A DNA stretch of 64,000 nt. Origin: Lewinellaceae bacterium. Its GTDB lineage: Bacteria > Bacteroidota > Bacteroidia > Chitinophagales > Saprospiraceae. Both the position numbers and the translations under genes were made by a program. The stretch lies in the NCBI GenBank assembly GCA_020636435.1, contig JACJXX010000002.1, positions 3,100,001 to 3,164,000 on the forward strand. The letters run 5' to 3'. The notes under the pieces were generated by a model. That model did not search any database, was not told the origin of the DNA, and saw only the letters and a program-made list of their open reading frames with translations. This document shows, piece after piece, positions 34,025 to 42,844 of this stretch (positions are counted from its first letter, which is position 1; the number at the start of each line of letters is the position of its first letter).

Positions 34025-34705
34025 ATGAAACTGACGTACTACGGCCATTCTGCCTTTGCCGTTGAAATGAAAGGAAAACACCTCCTGTTCGACCCCTTTA
34101 TCACCCCCAATGAGCTGGCCAAAAGCATCGATGTCCATAGCATCAAAGCCGATTACCTGCTGATCACGCACGGCCATGGCGATCACGTTGCCGACGCCGA
34201 AAGCATCGGCAAAAAGAACAACGCCAAAGTCGTCTCCAACTTCGAGATCGTCAGCTGGTTCGAAAAAAAGGGGCTGGCCGGCCACCCGATGAACCACGGA
34301 GGGAAAGTGGCTTTTGACTTCGGCACGGTGAAGTACGTCAATGCTGTCCACTCCAGCGTTCTGCCCGACGGAACCTACGGCGGCAACCCGGGGGGCTTCG
34401 TGATATGGAACGATGGCGCCTGCTTCTACAATGCCGGCGATACCGCCCTGACGATGGACATGAAGCTCCTTCCGCTCACTTGCCCCAAGCTGGATTTCGC
34501 TATATTGCCCATAGGCGACAACTTTACCATGGGATACGAGGATGCGGTGATCGCCAGCGACTATATCGGGTGCGATAAGATCATCGGCTGCCACTATGAC
34601 ACCTTCGGTTACATCAAAATTGACCATGCTGCGGCCAAAAAAGCTTTTGCGGATAGAGGAAAAGAGTTAATTTTGTTGCCGATTGGCAAAAGCCTCGATC
34701 TTTAG
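34025..34705 (+). CDS. UPF0173-type metallo-beta-lactamase-fold hydrolase
   Basis: A 226-residue metal-dependent hydrolase of the UPF0173 family. The start MKLTYYGHSAFAVEMKGK is the usual family opening; the frame extends far upstream but through DNA that overlaps the FMN reductase and is not coding in that sense. The metal motif is THGHGDHVAD, followed by NHGGKV, FYNAGDTAL and the closing GCHYDTFGYIKID. Substrates of the family are not established. It is followed 101 bp later by parA on the same strand. Confidence 0.88.
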   Translation: MKLTYYGHSAFAVEMKGKHLLFDPFITPNELAKSIDVHSIKADYLLITHGHGDHVADAESIGKKNNAKVVSNFEIVSWFEKKGLAGHPMNHGGKVAFDFGTVKYVNAVHSSVLPDGTYGGNPGGFVIWNDGACFYNAGDTALTMDMKLLPLTCPKLDFAILPIGDNFTMGYEDAVIASDYIGCDKIIGCHYDTFGYIKIDHAAAKKAFADRGKELILLPIGKSLDL

Positions 34706-34806
34706 GCCACAACCACAGCAGGGTGAAGTAGAAGCCCGTAACCAGCATATACTGATAAGGCAGGGCTTCTACCTCGCCCTTTATTGTTAAAAATTCAATC
34801 AGCGCC

Positions 34807-35607
34807 ATGGGAAAAGTTATAGCTATCGCAAACCAGAAAGGAGGAGTCGGAAAGACCACTACCGCCATTAACCTGGCGGCCAGCCTGGCCATCCTGGAGA
34901 AAAAGGTACTGCTCATCGATGCCGACCCGCAGTCCAACGCCTCCTCCGGGGTCGGCGTTATGCCGGATGATGTGGAAACCAGCCTCTACGACTGCATGGT
35001 CGGCGATCTCGATTCCATAGAGTGTATCTACGAAACGGATACGCCCAACCTGCACATCATTCCATCGACGGTCGACCTGGTCGGCGCCGAAATCGAGCTG
35101 GTCAGCCGCATGAAACGCGAATTTCTGCTGCGGGACGCCGTAGAACAGGTGCGCGATGACTACGACTACGTTTTCATCGACTGCCTGCCTTCCCTGGGGT
35201 TGATCACCATCAACGCCCTGACGGCCGCCGACTCGGTGCTGGTGCCGGTGCAATGCGAATTCTTTGCCCTGGAAGGCCTCTCCCGCCTGCGGGAGACCAT
35301 CGAACTGGTGCAGGCCAAGCTCAACCCGGGCCTGAAGATCGAAGGCATCCTGCTGTCCATGTACGACAGCCGCCTCCGCCTGGCCAATATCGTGGTGGAA
35401 GAAGTCCGGGAGTTGTTCAAAGGGGAAGTGCTCGACACCATCATCCACCGCAACTCCAAGCTGGGAGAAGCGCCCAACCTGCACCTGCCCGTGGTCATGA
35501 TCAATGCCAGCAGCCGGGGCAGCATCAACTTCCTCAACCTGGCCAAGGAATTTCTGAAGAACAATAATGATAAGATCAAGCCAAAGAGTGGGGCGAGCAT
35601 GAATTAA
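34807..35607 (+). CDS. parA: ParA/Soj chromosome-partition ATPase
   Basis: A 266-residue deviant-Walker ATPase. Walker A is NQKGGVGKTTTAINLA with the signature lysine, the A' motif is LLIDADPQSNASSGVG, and Walker B lies in YVFIDCLPSLGLITINAL. It binds DNA non-specifically as an ATP dimer and moves ParB-bound origins. The N-terminal extension of plasmid ParA proteins is absent, which fits a chromosomal Soj. parB starts 34 bp downstream, so the two form an operon. Confidence 0.95.
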   Translation: MGKVIAIANQKGGVGKTTTAINLAASLAILEKKVLLIDADPQSNASSGVGVMPDDVETSLYDCMVGDLDSIECIYETDTPNLHIIPSTVDLVGAEIELVSRMKREFLLRDAVEQVRDDYDYVFIDCLPSLGLITINALTAADSVLVPVQCEFFALEGLSRLRETIELVQAKLNPGLKIEGILLSMYDSRLRLANIVVEEVRELFKGEVLDTIIHRNSKLGEAPNLHLPVVMINASSRGSINFLNLAKEFLKNNNDKIKPKSGASMN

Positions 35608-35641
35608 ACTTCCCAGCCGGCTCAAAACCAAATGTGTAGAT

Positions 35642-36583
35642 ATGGCCAAGAGAATCAGCAAAAAAAACGTTAGCTCAAACGACCTGCGGGACTCCCTGCG
35701 GAGCGTGAAAAAGAGCAGCCGCCTGGCGTATTTCAACATCAGCGAGGAGGATATCGAGCAGAACCCGGAAAAGGTCGTCAAAGAACTGTCGCATACCGTG
35801 GCGATGATCCCGGTCCGGCAGATCGCTCCCAACCCCGACCAACCTAGAAAGGATTTCGACGAAGAAGCCCTCCAGGAACTGGCGGACTCCCTCAAGGTGT
35901 ACGGCCTGATCCAGCCGGTGACGGTGCGCCGCCTCAGCCCCGACGCCTACCAGCTCATCTCCGGGGAACGCCGCTGGAAGGCCTCCCAACTGGCGGGCCT
36001 GGAGGAAATCCCCGCCTACGTCCGCCTGGCCAACGACCAGGAGATGATGGAGATGGCCCTGGTGGAGAACATACAGCGGGAAGACCTCAACGCCATGGAA
36101 GTGGCCATCACCTACCAGCGGCTGATCGAAGAGTTCAGCCTGCGGCACGAAGACCTGGCGCAGCGCGTCGGCAAAAAACGGGCCACCATCACCAACTTCC
36201 TGCGCCTGCTCGAACTGCCGCCGGTGGTGCAGGAAGCGGTCAAAGAGGGTGAAATCTCCATGGGCCACGCCCGCGCCCTGGCCGGGCTGGATGACTTCGC
36301 CATGCAGAAATACCTGCTGGACCAGGTGGTCAAAGAAGGCATGTCCGTCCGGGCGCTGGAAAAGGCAGTCAGCGATTACAAGCAGCCAAAAGCCAAAAAG
36401 AGCGCGCCTTCCTCTGCAAAGCTGCCCGACGAATACCGAAAGGTGGAACAGACCTTCCAGGAGTTCTTCGGCGCCAAAAACCAGGTCAAGCTCAAACTGA
36501 AGGAAAAGGGCAAGGGGCAAGTGGTCCTGTCTTTCAATTCGGTGGATGAGCTGAATCAGTTGCTGGATCGGTTGGAGGATTGA
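35642..36583 (+). CDS. parB: ParB/Spo0J partition protein
   Basis: A 313-residue CTPase and centromere-binding protein. The ParB/Srx domain shows PNPDQPRKDFDEEAL and the box II motif LISGERRWKAS, then MALVENIQREDLNAMEVA. The helix-turn-helix for parS is HEDLAQRVGKKRATITNFLRLL followed by GEISMGHARALAGL. A Lys/Pro-rich linker leads to the C-terminal dimer domain. The gene is 34 bp behind parA. I saw no match to the parS sequence TGTTTCACGTGAAACA in the window. Confidence 0.95.
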   Translation: MAKRISKKNVSSNDLRDSLRSVKKSSRLAYFNISEEDIEQNPEKVVKELSHTVAMIPVRQIAPNPDQPRKDFDEEALQELADSLKVYGLIQPVTVRRLSPDAYQLISGERRWKASQLAGLEEIPAYVRLANDQEMMEMALVENIQREDLNAMEVAITYQRLIEEFSLRHEDLAQRVGKKRATITNFLRLLELPPVVQEAVKEGEISMGHARALAGLDDFAMQKYLLDQVVKEGMSVRALEKAVSDYKQPKAKKSAPSSAKLPDEYRKVEQTFQEFFGAKNQVKLKLKEKGKGQVVLSFNSVDELNQLLDRLED

Positions 36584-36589
36584 AAAGTG

Positions 36590-36664
36590 TATCAGTGTTG
36601 CAGTGAATCAGTGTTGTAGTGTATCAGTGTATCAGTGAAACAGTGTATCAGTGTTGCAGTGTAT
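36590..36664. repeat. Short tandem repeat behind parB (GTATCAGT / GTTGCAGT units)
   Basis: After the parB stop codon, octamers of the form CAGTGTAT, CAGTGTTG and CAGTGAAT follow each other about nine times with small changes. It is low-complexity, has no coding appearance and lies directly between parB and the DUF5683 gene. Repeat-number variation between strains is likely. Confidence 0.6.
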
Positions 36665-36738
36665 TTTACCTGGACGAATGAGTTAACAAAAGGTGAATGG
36701 CTGTATTACTCACACAAAAAAGTTGCTGTCGGCGTTTA

Positions 36739-37398
36739 ATGGGCATGAAATATCTGGTCATCATAATATTGTCGTCTTTTTGCTGCCTGAGCGAGGTTGC
36801 CGCACAAGAAGTAGTGGATACAACCGTAGTCGACACGGTTGGCGCCTTATCCCAGGCAGACACCCTTTCCGGAAAGAAAAAAGGAAACTGGTTCAGCCGG
36901 GATTATCCCAACCCCAAGAAGGCGGGATTGCTTTCCCTTATCATACCGGGCGGAGGGCAGCTCTACAACAAACGATGGTGGAAAGTGCCGCTGGTTTATG
37001 GCGCCCTGACCGGCATGGTGCTGGTGATCGATTACAACCAGGCCCTCTACCGCCGCCTCCGCGATGCCCTGAACCTCAAACGCCAGAACCTGGATCACGA
37101 GTTTACCGGCACCACCCTCGACAACCTCAGCACCCTGCGCAGCTTGCGGGACAAATACGATAAAAATACGCAGACTGCTTACGTGGGCCTGGTGCTGGTA
37201 TACACCCTGCAGGCCATGGAGGCCTTCGTCGATTCTCACCTCAAAGGATTCAATGTAGATGACGACCTCGGCCTGCGCCTCCGGCCGGATGTGGATTTTG
37301 TGGCGCCGCTGGGGCAGCCGGTGATGGGGATCGGGCTTACGATCCCGCTGAATGGGAAGCCGCTGCAGAAGCCGGGGAGGAATGTGATGGGGCGGTGA
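36739..37398 (+). CDS. DUF5683-domain membrane protein
   Basis: A 219-residue protein with a signal peptide or anchor (YLVIIILSSFCCLSEVAAQE), a linker rich in Val/Thr/Asp, and the DUF5683 core: NPKKAGLLSLIIPGGGQLYN, KVPLVYGALTGMVLVIDYN, then TQTAYVGLVLVYTLQAMEAF. The GGGQ(L/I)YN turn between hydrophobic hairpins is characteristic. I start it at ATG 36739, with ATG 36745 two codons later equally possible; an earlier in-frame ATG gives a non-signal extension. The gene regularly follows parA-parB in Bacteroidota, which suggests an envelope role tied to the division cycle. No activity is known. Confidence 0.8.
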   Translation: MGMKYLVIIILSSFCCLSEVAAQEVVDTTVVDTVGALSQADTLSGKKKGNWFSRDYPNPKKAGLLSLIIPGGGQLYNKRWWKVPLVYGALTGMVLVIDYNQALYRRLRDALNLKRQNLDHEFTGTTLDNLSTLRSLRDKYDKNTQTAYVGLVLVYTLQAMEAFVDSHLKGFNVDDDLGLRLRPDVDFVAPLGQPVMGIGLTIPLNGKPLQKPGRNVMGR

Positions 37399-37484
37399 TT
37401 GCAGTTAATAGTTTCAGGTTCCCAGCAAAGAATAGCGGCAAATTTAAAAAAGGTAAACATACCCACTCGCTGCATTTGTGCGCT

Positions 37485-38540
37485 TTACAACGCATCCATC
37501 AACTTCAACCGTATCCTCCCCATCCTGTGCAACAAATTCCCCATCCAAAACCCCAGCAGCGTCCATCCGATCACCGCAGGATAAAAAACCATACGCATGG
37601 TATTGTCCAGGTCCTGAGAGCCGAAGGCGGGGTTGCCGCCGGATCCGGGGTGCAGGCTGTCCGTCAGGCGGGGGATGACGTAGATGAGGGGGATGAGGGC
37701 CACAAAGGCAAAGATATTGTACACCCCCGAGATGCGGGCCTTCTTTTCCGGGTCTTCGAAAACGGCGCGCAGGATGAAGTAGGCGAAGTAGATGAGCAGG
37801 GCGATGGCGGTCATATTCTGCTTCACGTCGCCGCTCCAGTACGCGCCCCAGGTGTTTTTCGCCCAAACGGCGCCGGTGGAAAGGCCCAGAATGCCAAACA
37901 AAATGCCTACCCGGGTGTAGGATTGAGCTTTGTTGTCCGCCTCCAGGTTGCCGCCCCGCAAGTAGCGGATGCTATTGGCCACCGAGGCAATGAAAATAAA
38001 GATCATGGCAAACCAGAGCGGGACGTGGAAGTAGGTATTGCGGATGGTCTCCGAGAGGATATTCCTGAAGGGGAAAGTCATGGCCCATTCTTCATGGAGG
38101 TTGTGAACCGGGCCGCCCGTCCAGGCCTTCTGCCCCATATCCGGGTCGATGGAGTCCTGGGTGACAAAAACGGCGCTGGGCAATACGGAAGCCCCGTCTT
38201 TTTCATTATCCAGGATGAGGGTAAAGTCCTGCACCTTGCGGTCCACGGGCAGGTATTCCGGAATGCGGAAGCGGGCTTGCAGCCGGCGGCCGTCCTTCAC
38301 CTGCACCGATTCGGCAGCCAGGGCCCGTTCGTTGTCCAGTTTCAGCCAGGCGCGCACGTTGCCGCCTTCGTCGTAGCGGGAGTTGTAGCCCAGTATTTCC
38401 AGGGTAACATCAGTGCCCGTCCTCACGCTGGAAGGCATAACGCGTTCGATGCCCGGGCTGAGCGGCACCGTCATCCCGGCGATGAATACGTAGATCAGAA
38501 TGATCACCGATAAGGCTTTCCACCAGTATTTTTTGAGCAT
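37485..38540 (-). CDS. ccmC: CcmC/CcsA-type heme-handling protein with N-terminal extension
   Basis: A 351-residue membrane protein for cytochrome c maturation. The C-terminal 190 residues match CcmC: a heme-ligand His in YFHVPLWF, the tryptophan-rich loop VWAKNTWGAYWSGDVKQN, and the second His in TDSLHPG. The loop deviates from the usual WGTWWVWDAR: Tyr and Gly replace two of its Trp. The first 160 residues are unusual for CcmC, with one N-terminal helix and a predicted extracytoplasmic beta domain (LSPGIERVMPSSVRTGTDVT). It is downstream of ccmB on the same strand, but 532 bp of repeat DNA lies between them. Confidence 0.8.
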   Translation of the reverse strand: MLKKYWWKALSVIILIYVFIAGMTVPLSPGIERVMPSSVRTGTDVTLEILGYNSRYDEGGNVRAWLKLDNERALAAESVQVKDGRRLQARFRIPEYLPVDRKVQDFTLILDNEKDGASVLPSAVFVTQDSIDPDMGQKAWTGGPVHNLHEEWAMTFPFRNILSETIRNTYFHVPLWFAMIFIFIASVANSIRYLRGGNLEADNKAQSYTRVGILFGILGLSTGAVWAKNTWGAYWSGDVKQNMTAIALLIYFAYFILRAVFEDPEKKARISGVYNIFAFVALIPLIYVIPRLTDSLHPGSGGNPAFGSQDLDNTMRMVFYPAVIGWTLLGFWMGNLLHRMGRIRLKLMDAL

Positions 38541-38692
38541 GGTTTTGTTTTTTTTATAAAAAACCGAATTTTGGCCTCAAGGGATGCCTCGCCCCGGAAA
38601 TTTTACAATACAGCAACAAGTTAAAAAAAGCCGCCTGATTTTTGATTTTTGCTCATTATAACGTTTTGCGCAGCTACCGGGACGTTTGCCTC

Positions 38693-38798
38693 GGTGCCCC
38701 AAATTTATTTGGCGTCGGAGACGAAAATCCTTTTTCAGACGCTACTATAATCGATGTATGGCGCTGCACGTCTCCGAACCCAAATAAATTTGGGTGCC
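38693..38798. repeat. Long imperfect inverted repeat between ccmC and ccmB
   Basis: The arm at 38693-38723 (GGTGCCCCAAATTTATTTGG, then CGTCGGAGACG) pairs with CGTCTCCGAACCCAAATAAA and onward at 38769-38798, with few mismatches. A further outer pair, TTGCGCAGCT near 38667 and AGCTACGCAA near 38822, suggests an element of about 165 bp. It encodes nothing and adjoins the tandem array. Confidence 0.55.
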
Positions 38799-38832
38799 CT
38801 AACCGAACGGCTTCGAAGAACAGCTACGCAAT

Positions 38833-39059
38833 CCGTACACCCGTACACCCGTACATCCGTACACCGTACATCCGTACACCGTACACCCGTACACCCGTAC
38901 ACCCGTACACCCGTACACCCGTACACCAGTACACCCGTACACCAGTACACCCGTACATCCGTACACCGTACATCCGTACACCGTACATCCGTACACCGTA
39001 CATCCGTACACCGTACATCCGTACACCGTACATCCGTACATCCGTACATCCGTACATCC
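38833..39059. repeat. CGTACAC/CGTACATC tandem-repeat array
   Basis: About 227 bp consist almost only of the words CCGTACAC, CCGTACAT and CGTACAC, in places arranged as a 15-bp higher unit CGTACATCCGTACAC repeated six times near 38952-39041. Because 15 is a multiple of three, every frame stays open and gives spurious repeats such as VHRTS; this is not a gene. GTAC words in similar settings occur near 3320-3390 and 15750-15800. The array sits 13 bp beyond the ccmB stop codon. Confidence 0.85.
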
Positions 39060-39072
39060 CCCGCCCTCCCCC

Positions 39073-39732
39073 TCAATCCCGCCAAAGAAAAGGAAACAGG
39101 GCCAGGCCGACGCCCAGCAGCATCAGGTCGATGGCCAGCAGGATGAGGATGTCGTTCTGCACCGCCGTATCCTGCATGAGCCGCAGGGCATTGGCGGAGA
39201 GCTTGATCAACGTCATCAGGATGGGGATGACCAGGGGGAAGCTCAGGATGGCCATCAGCGTGGCGTTGTTGTCCGCTTTTGAAGAGATGGCGGCGATAAA
39301 CGTAAAGGTGATGGAAAAACCCACGCTGCCCAGCAGCAGGGCCAGGAAGAACTGCCCTGTATCCTTTACCGGGCTGCCGGCCACCAGGCTGAAGCCCAGC
39401 CAGGTCAGCAGGCTGAGGGCCAGGAGCACCAGGATGTTGTAAATGATCTTGGACAACAGAACCGATATGGGATTGGCCAGGCTGTAGTAGTACAACTGCC
39501 GGGCGCTGTTCTCCTGCACAAAACTCTTCACCACCGCGCTGACCGATGCAAACAGGATGATGATCCAGAACAGGGCGTTCCAGACATTGGGCTGTATCTT
39601 CTGAAAGGCCATATACACGATGAAAATGGTGGAAAAGACATACAGCAGTATGCCGCTGATGGCATAGCTGGTGCGCAGTTCCAACCGAATATCCTTGCGC
39701 AGGAGGTATCCGATTTCTCTGAATAATTCCAT
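39073..39732 (-). CDS. ccmB: CcmB heme-exporter membrane subunit
   Basis: A 219-residue polytopic protein of the CcmB family, the membrane part of the ABC complex that releases heme-loaded CcmE during cytochrome c maturation. The start MELFREIGYLLRKDIRLELR matches the family, whose members open with a short cytoplasmic stretch ending KD-x-x-xE-x-R. Six hydrophobic helices follow, with SFVQENSARQLYYYSLANP as the conserved loop after helix two. No ccmA ATPase is present next to it. ccmC is the next gene on the strand, beyond the repeat block. Confidence 0.88.
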   Translation of the reverse strand: MELFREIGYLLRKDIRLELRTSYAISGILLYVFSTIFIVYMAFQKIQPNVWNALFWIIILFASVSAVVKSFVQENSARQLYYYSLANPISVLLSKIIYNILVLLALSLLTWLGFSLVAGSPVKDTGQFFLALLLGSVGFSITFTFIAAISSKADNNATLMAILSFPLVIPILMTLIKLSANALRLMQDTAVQNDILILLAIDLMLLGVGLALFPFLWRD

Positions 39733-39824
39733 AGCGCGAAAGTAGGAAATTTCGGTGATGTATCTCAATGAGGGGGTTCCCTTTCCGTCGGCAACAGTCC
39801 GGTTATGTCCGAGCGCCTAAGGCC

Positions 39825-39923
39825 GTCAACTTAAGGACGCTATGTCGGCTGGCGACTCTCGTATGCCCTGCTTTGACGCTCGCCCGTCGACTATCAAGAA
39901 GCCCCTGGCAGGCTTAAGTTGAC
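39825..39923. repeat. Inverted-repeat element upstream of ccmB
   Basis: GTCAACTTAAG at 39825-39835 is repeated in exact inverted orientation at 39913-39923. Outside it GTCCGAGC occurs directly on both sides (near 39808 and 39931). The interior contains CTGGCGACTC, shared with the 1146-1399 element, which also carries a TTAAGTTAAG inverted pair. The two may be divergent members of one family. Confidence 0.5.
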
Positions 39924-39960
39924 GACATTAGTCCGAGCACCCTCCCAGGTGAACTGTTTC

Positions 39961-42651
39961 TTACCGAAGGAAGCGGTAGGTTGCTTTCACCAAAAAGATA
40001 TTCTGCATCTTTTCTGAAAACAGGCGATCCGTCAAACTGGGCAGCAGGCGTTCCCCGGGTTCGCCGGAAGCGGTATTGCTTTGCGACCACACCAGGAACA
40101 GCTCCGAACCGGGAATGTACTCCCAGCGCAATACCAGGTTGGAACGGAATTGAATGAAGTTGAAATCGGGTTCGTCAAAAGTGTAATCCACCATTCCGTC
40201 CAGGTTTTCATCCACCTGAAAAATTTCTCCTTCCGCATCAAAGGACAATTCCTGTTCGGTAAAGAGATGGAAACGATCGTAGAAATAACCGGCTTTGGAG
40301 TCGGTAATGTACTTCAGCTCCCGGTAATTGCCTTTGGAAATAAAAGGCTGGCCGTAATACTGGACCGTCAGGTTGGGGGTGATGTTGTAGTTCAGGCGCA
40401 CGGTAGCGTAAAAGGTGCGCTGGTCGACAAAGCCGGCGATGTAGCGGGGCGACTCCCCTATCGCTTCTTCCGTTATGTACTGCAATTTTCGCTGCTCGTT
40501 GGAAAAAGAAGGGGAAATGGAAATATTAAACGCATTGGCCGGCTGCAGCGTCAGGTTCAGGGAATAATCTCGGTAGGCTACTGTGCGGGGGGCGTTGTGT
40601 TCGAAGCCCCAGGCGTGCACCACATTCAAATAGGCAAACAGTTTTTTGCGGCGGTCGGAGCCGATGCCCATCCAGTGCACCAGGCCTTTCGACCGCTTCA
40701 GGGTAGGCCCGCCCCGCAGGTCGTTGTTGGAATAATCGCTCAGCTCATGGTCAACGCCCGTTTCAAAGCTCCAGAAGCTCTTCAGGAAACAGCTCATGCC
40801 CACGCCCGTGCGCTGGTACAGGGCATTGCCGCCGAAATCCCACCGCGCAGCGTGGTTATAGAAGAACGACATGTTGCGAAAAACGGAAAAGGGGTCGTTG
40901 AGGCGATAACCCATCCAGTAGAAATGGTTGATCTCGTCGGCGTTGCGCATAAACCCGATATCGTTGATCTCCAGGCCCGGAGAACGCCAGGCCACGCCGC
41001 CGTCAAAAACAAAACGGCCGTTGAGCTTGCCCAGCCGCAGGGTGCCTCCGTGCCCGTTGAGGGCGGTCGCCATGCTGTCCACTTCCAGGTGATCGGCATC
41101 GGACCGTTGAAAGAGGTGTTCGAAGGCGGTTTGGGTATCATGAATGACTTCCGGGCTGCCCTGCACCGAGCTGCCCACCGCCTTGACGGATAAAAGGTAG
41201 GTGCGGTCCTTCCACCAATGTGCCAGGTCCACTCCCCCGGTATATGCCGAACGATGCAGGCCGGTAAGGTCCGCGTCACTCTGATCGCGCAACGTAGCGG
41301 TCATCATTCCGCCGAGCACCGTGCCTCCTTCCCGAAAATCCTGCGATACCCGGCCCACGAAGAAGTTGGTGAAGGGTTCGGCCACCTCGGTTGTGCGGTC
41401 GTCACCGTGAGCGACTTCCGCTATTTCGCGGGCGGTCACGGCTTCCAGGATACCCAGGCCCAGGCCATTGCGGGTCTTGCCGCTAAATTTTGCTGCGCCG
41501 AGAATAGAGGTGTTGTCCGGCACATCGGCGTATTCGCCGTCTTCCAGGCTGGGCGAGGAATGTGGCGCGCCGCCGATGCGGCGGGAATAGAAGAGGTTGT
41601 CCTGCCCGAAAGGCCCGCCTGCCCAGGTGTCGCTCACCTGGTAATCGAACAGGTTGCGGTTTTCAATAAAAAAGGGCCTGCGCTCCGGGAAGAAGATGCG
41701 AAAACCATCCAGCGTAAGGGCGGAGGGGTCGGCTTCTACCTGGCCGAAATCCGGATTGATGGTAAAGTCCAGCGTCAGGTCGCTGGTGACGCCCAGCTTG
41801 CCGTCCACCCCGGCGCTGATGGATTCCTGATGGCCGGTGGCGAAGGGGTTGCCTTCTTCTTTCTCAAAGCTCTTCGCCTGCGCCAGTATATAAGGCTGTA
41901 TCTCGATCTGCTTTTGGGGCCGGACGCCCTTCAGCCCCCTCAGTTCTCCGAAGCTGCTCACCCAGTTGGGGTCGTTCCGTTCAATGAATTGCCAGGTAGA
42001 ACGCGACTCTTCCCGGAAGTCGCGGCGGGTAAGCTGTATGCCCCAGGTGGGGTCGGGGTCATTCGCGTAGCGAATCTGGCTAAGCGGAATGCGCACTTCC
42101 GCCACCCACCCCAGGGAATCGATGGAGGTCTTGGCATACCAGATGGGGTTCCAGCTGGGGTCCCAGTTGTTGCCATTGTCGGAAACGAATTCGTCTCCTT
42201 TCACGCCGGAAACGGAAATGGTAAAGGAAAAAGCCGACCGCTTATCGTGATAGCTGTCGATATTGATCTCTACCCAGTCGCCTTCAAACCCATCCCTTCG
42301 CGACATGCGGCGGACGATCCGCCCGGGCTCGGTGTCGTAACAGCGGAATCCGATATAGAGGTTTTTGTCGTCGTGCAATATTTTGAAGGCGGTTTCCTGG
42401 GTGGGCGCTTCTCCGTTGTACGGCTGAAACTGGATGAAATCCTCCCCCCACTCCACCTGCGACCAGGCGGCATCGTCCAGCTTGCCGTCAATGGCCGGCG
42501 GGCTTTCCTGCACGAATGCCGTGGTATAACTTTTTTTTTCTTTAGAACGGAGGCTTTCTCCCATCCTGCCTGAGGTAGGGGATTGTTGTGCGTCGAGGGG
42601 CCCTGCCAGAAGGCCTGCGCACAGGAGCGGCCACAAAAGTTGTACTTTCAT
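39961..42651 (-). CDS. DUF5916-type outer-membrane protein with CBM9-like N-terminal domain
   Basis: An 896-residue exported protein. After a signal peptide (LLWPLLCAGLLAGPLDAQQ) comes a CBM9-like beta domain of about 200 residues (SPPAIDGKLDDAAWSQVEWG, FKILHDDKNLYIGFRCYD, WVAEVRIPLSQIRY). The remainder is the DUF5916 region: LDFTINPDFGQVEADPSALT, FFPERRPFFIENRNLFDY, and then alternating amphipathic strands typical of an outer-membrane barrel, closing VKATYRFLR. The start is the ATG before the signal peptide; 19 upstream in-frame codons are rejected. The family is common in Bacteroidota and its substrate is unknown. Confidence 0.85.
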   Translation of the reverse strand: MKVQLLWPLLCAGLLAGPLDAQQSPTSGRMGESLRSKEKKSYTTAFVQESPPAIDGKLDDAAWSQVEWGEDFIQFQPYNGEAPTQETAFKILHDDKNLYIGFRCYDTEPGRIVRRMSRRDGFEGDWVEINIDSYHDKRSAFSFTISVSGVKGDEFVSDNGNNWDPSWNPIWYAKTSIDSLGWVAEVRIPLSQIRYANDPDPTWGIQLTRRDFREESRSTWQFIERNDPNWVSSFGELRGLKGVRPQKQIEIQPYILAQAKSFEKEEGNPFATGHQESISAGVDGKLGVTSDLTLDFTINPDFGQVEADPSALTLDGFRIFFPERRPFFIENRNLFDYQVSDTWAGGPFGQDNLFYSRRIGGAPHSSPSLEDGEYADVPDNTSILGAAKFSGKTRNGLGLGILEAVTAREIAEVAHGDDRTTEVAEPFTNFFVGRVSQDFREGGTVLGGMMTATLRDQSDADLTGLHRSAYTGGVDLAHWWKDRTYLLSVKAVGSSVQGSPEVIHDTQTAFEHLFQRSDADHLEVDSMATALNGHGGTLRLGKLNGRFVFDGGVAWRSPGLEINDIGFMRNADEINHFYWMGYRLNDPFSVFRNMSFFYNHAARWDFGGNALYQRTGVGMSCFLKSFWSFETGVDHELSDYSNNDLRGGPTLKRSKGLVHWMGIGSDRRKKLFAYLNVVHAWGFEHNAPRTVAYRDYSLNLTLQPANAFNISISPSFSNEQRKLQYITEEAIGESPRYIAGFVDQRTFYATVRLNYNITPNLTVQYYGQPFISKGNYRELKYITDSKAGYFYDRFHLFTEQELSFDAEGEIFQVDENLDGMVDYTFDEPDFNFIQFRSNLVLRWEYIPGSELFLVWSQSNTASGEPGERLLPSLTDRLFSEKMQNIFLVKATYRFLR

Positions 42652-42844
42652 AACAATCGGTGTATTATCGGGTGATGAATTGATCTCTTGCTCGATGTGG
42701 CGCCCCAAATATCGGAAAAAAAATCCCGCGCCACAATGAATGCCGTCAACCCAGCGCGACTAATTTCAAACTGGCAGCCAGGGAAGTTATTTTTTATGCC
42801 CTGCTAAAGTATATTTACAGCGGCAAACCAACGAAAACATCAAC

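Noticed and set aside
34807..36583. Plasmid partition locus
   Set aside because: parA lacks the plasmid-type N-terminal extension, and the genes are followed by the DUF5683 gene that accompanies chromosomal parAB in Bacteroidota. No replication gene is present.
38735..39442. Long frames encoding VHPYTRTP-like peptides on both strands
   Set aside because: They are produced by the tandem array, whose 15-bp unit keeps every frame open. They are not proteins.
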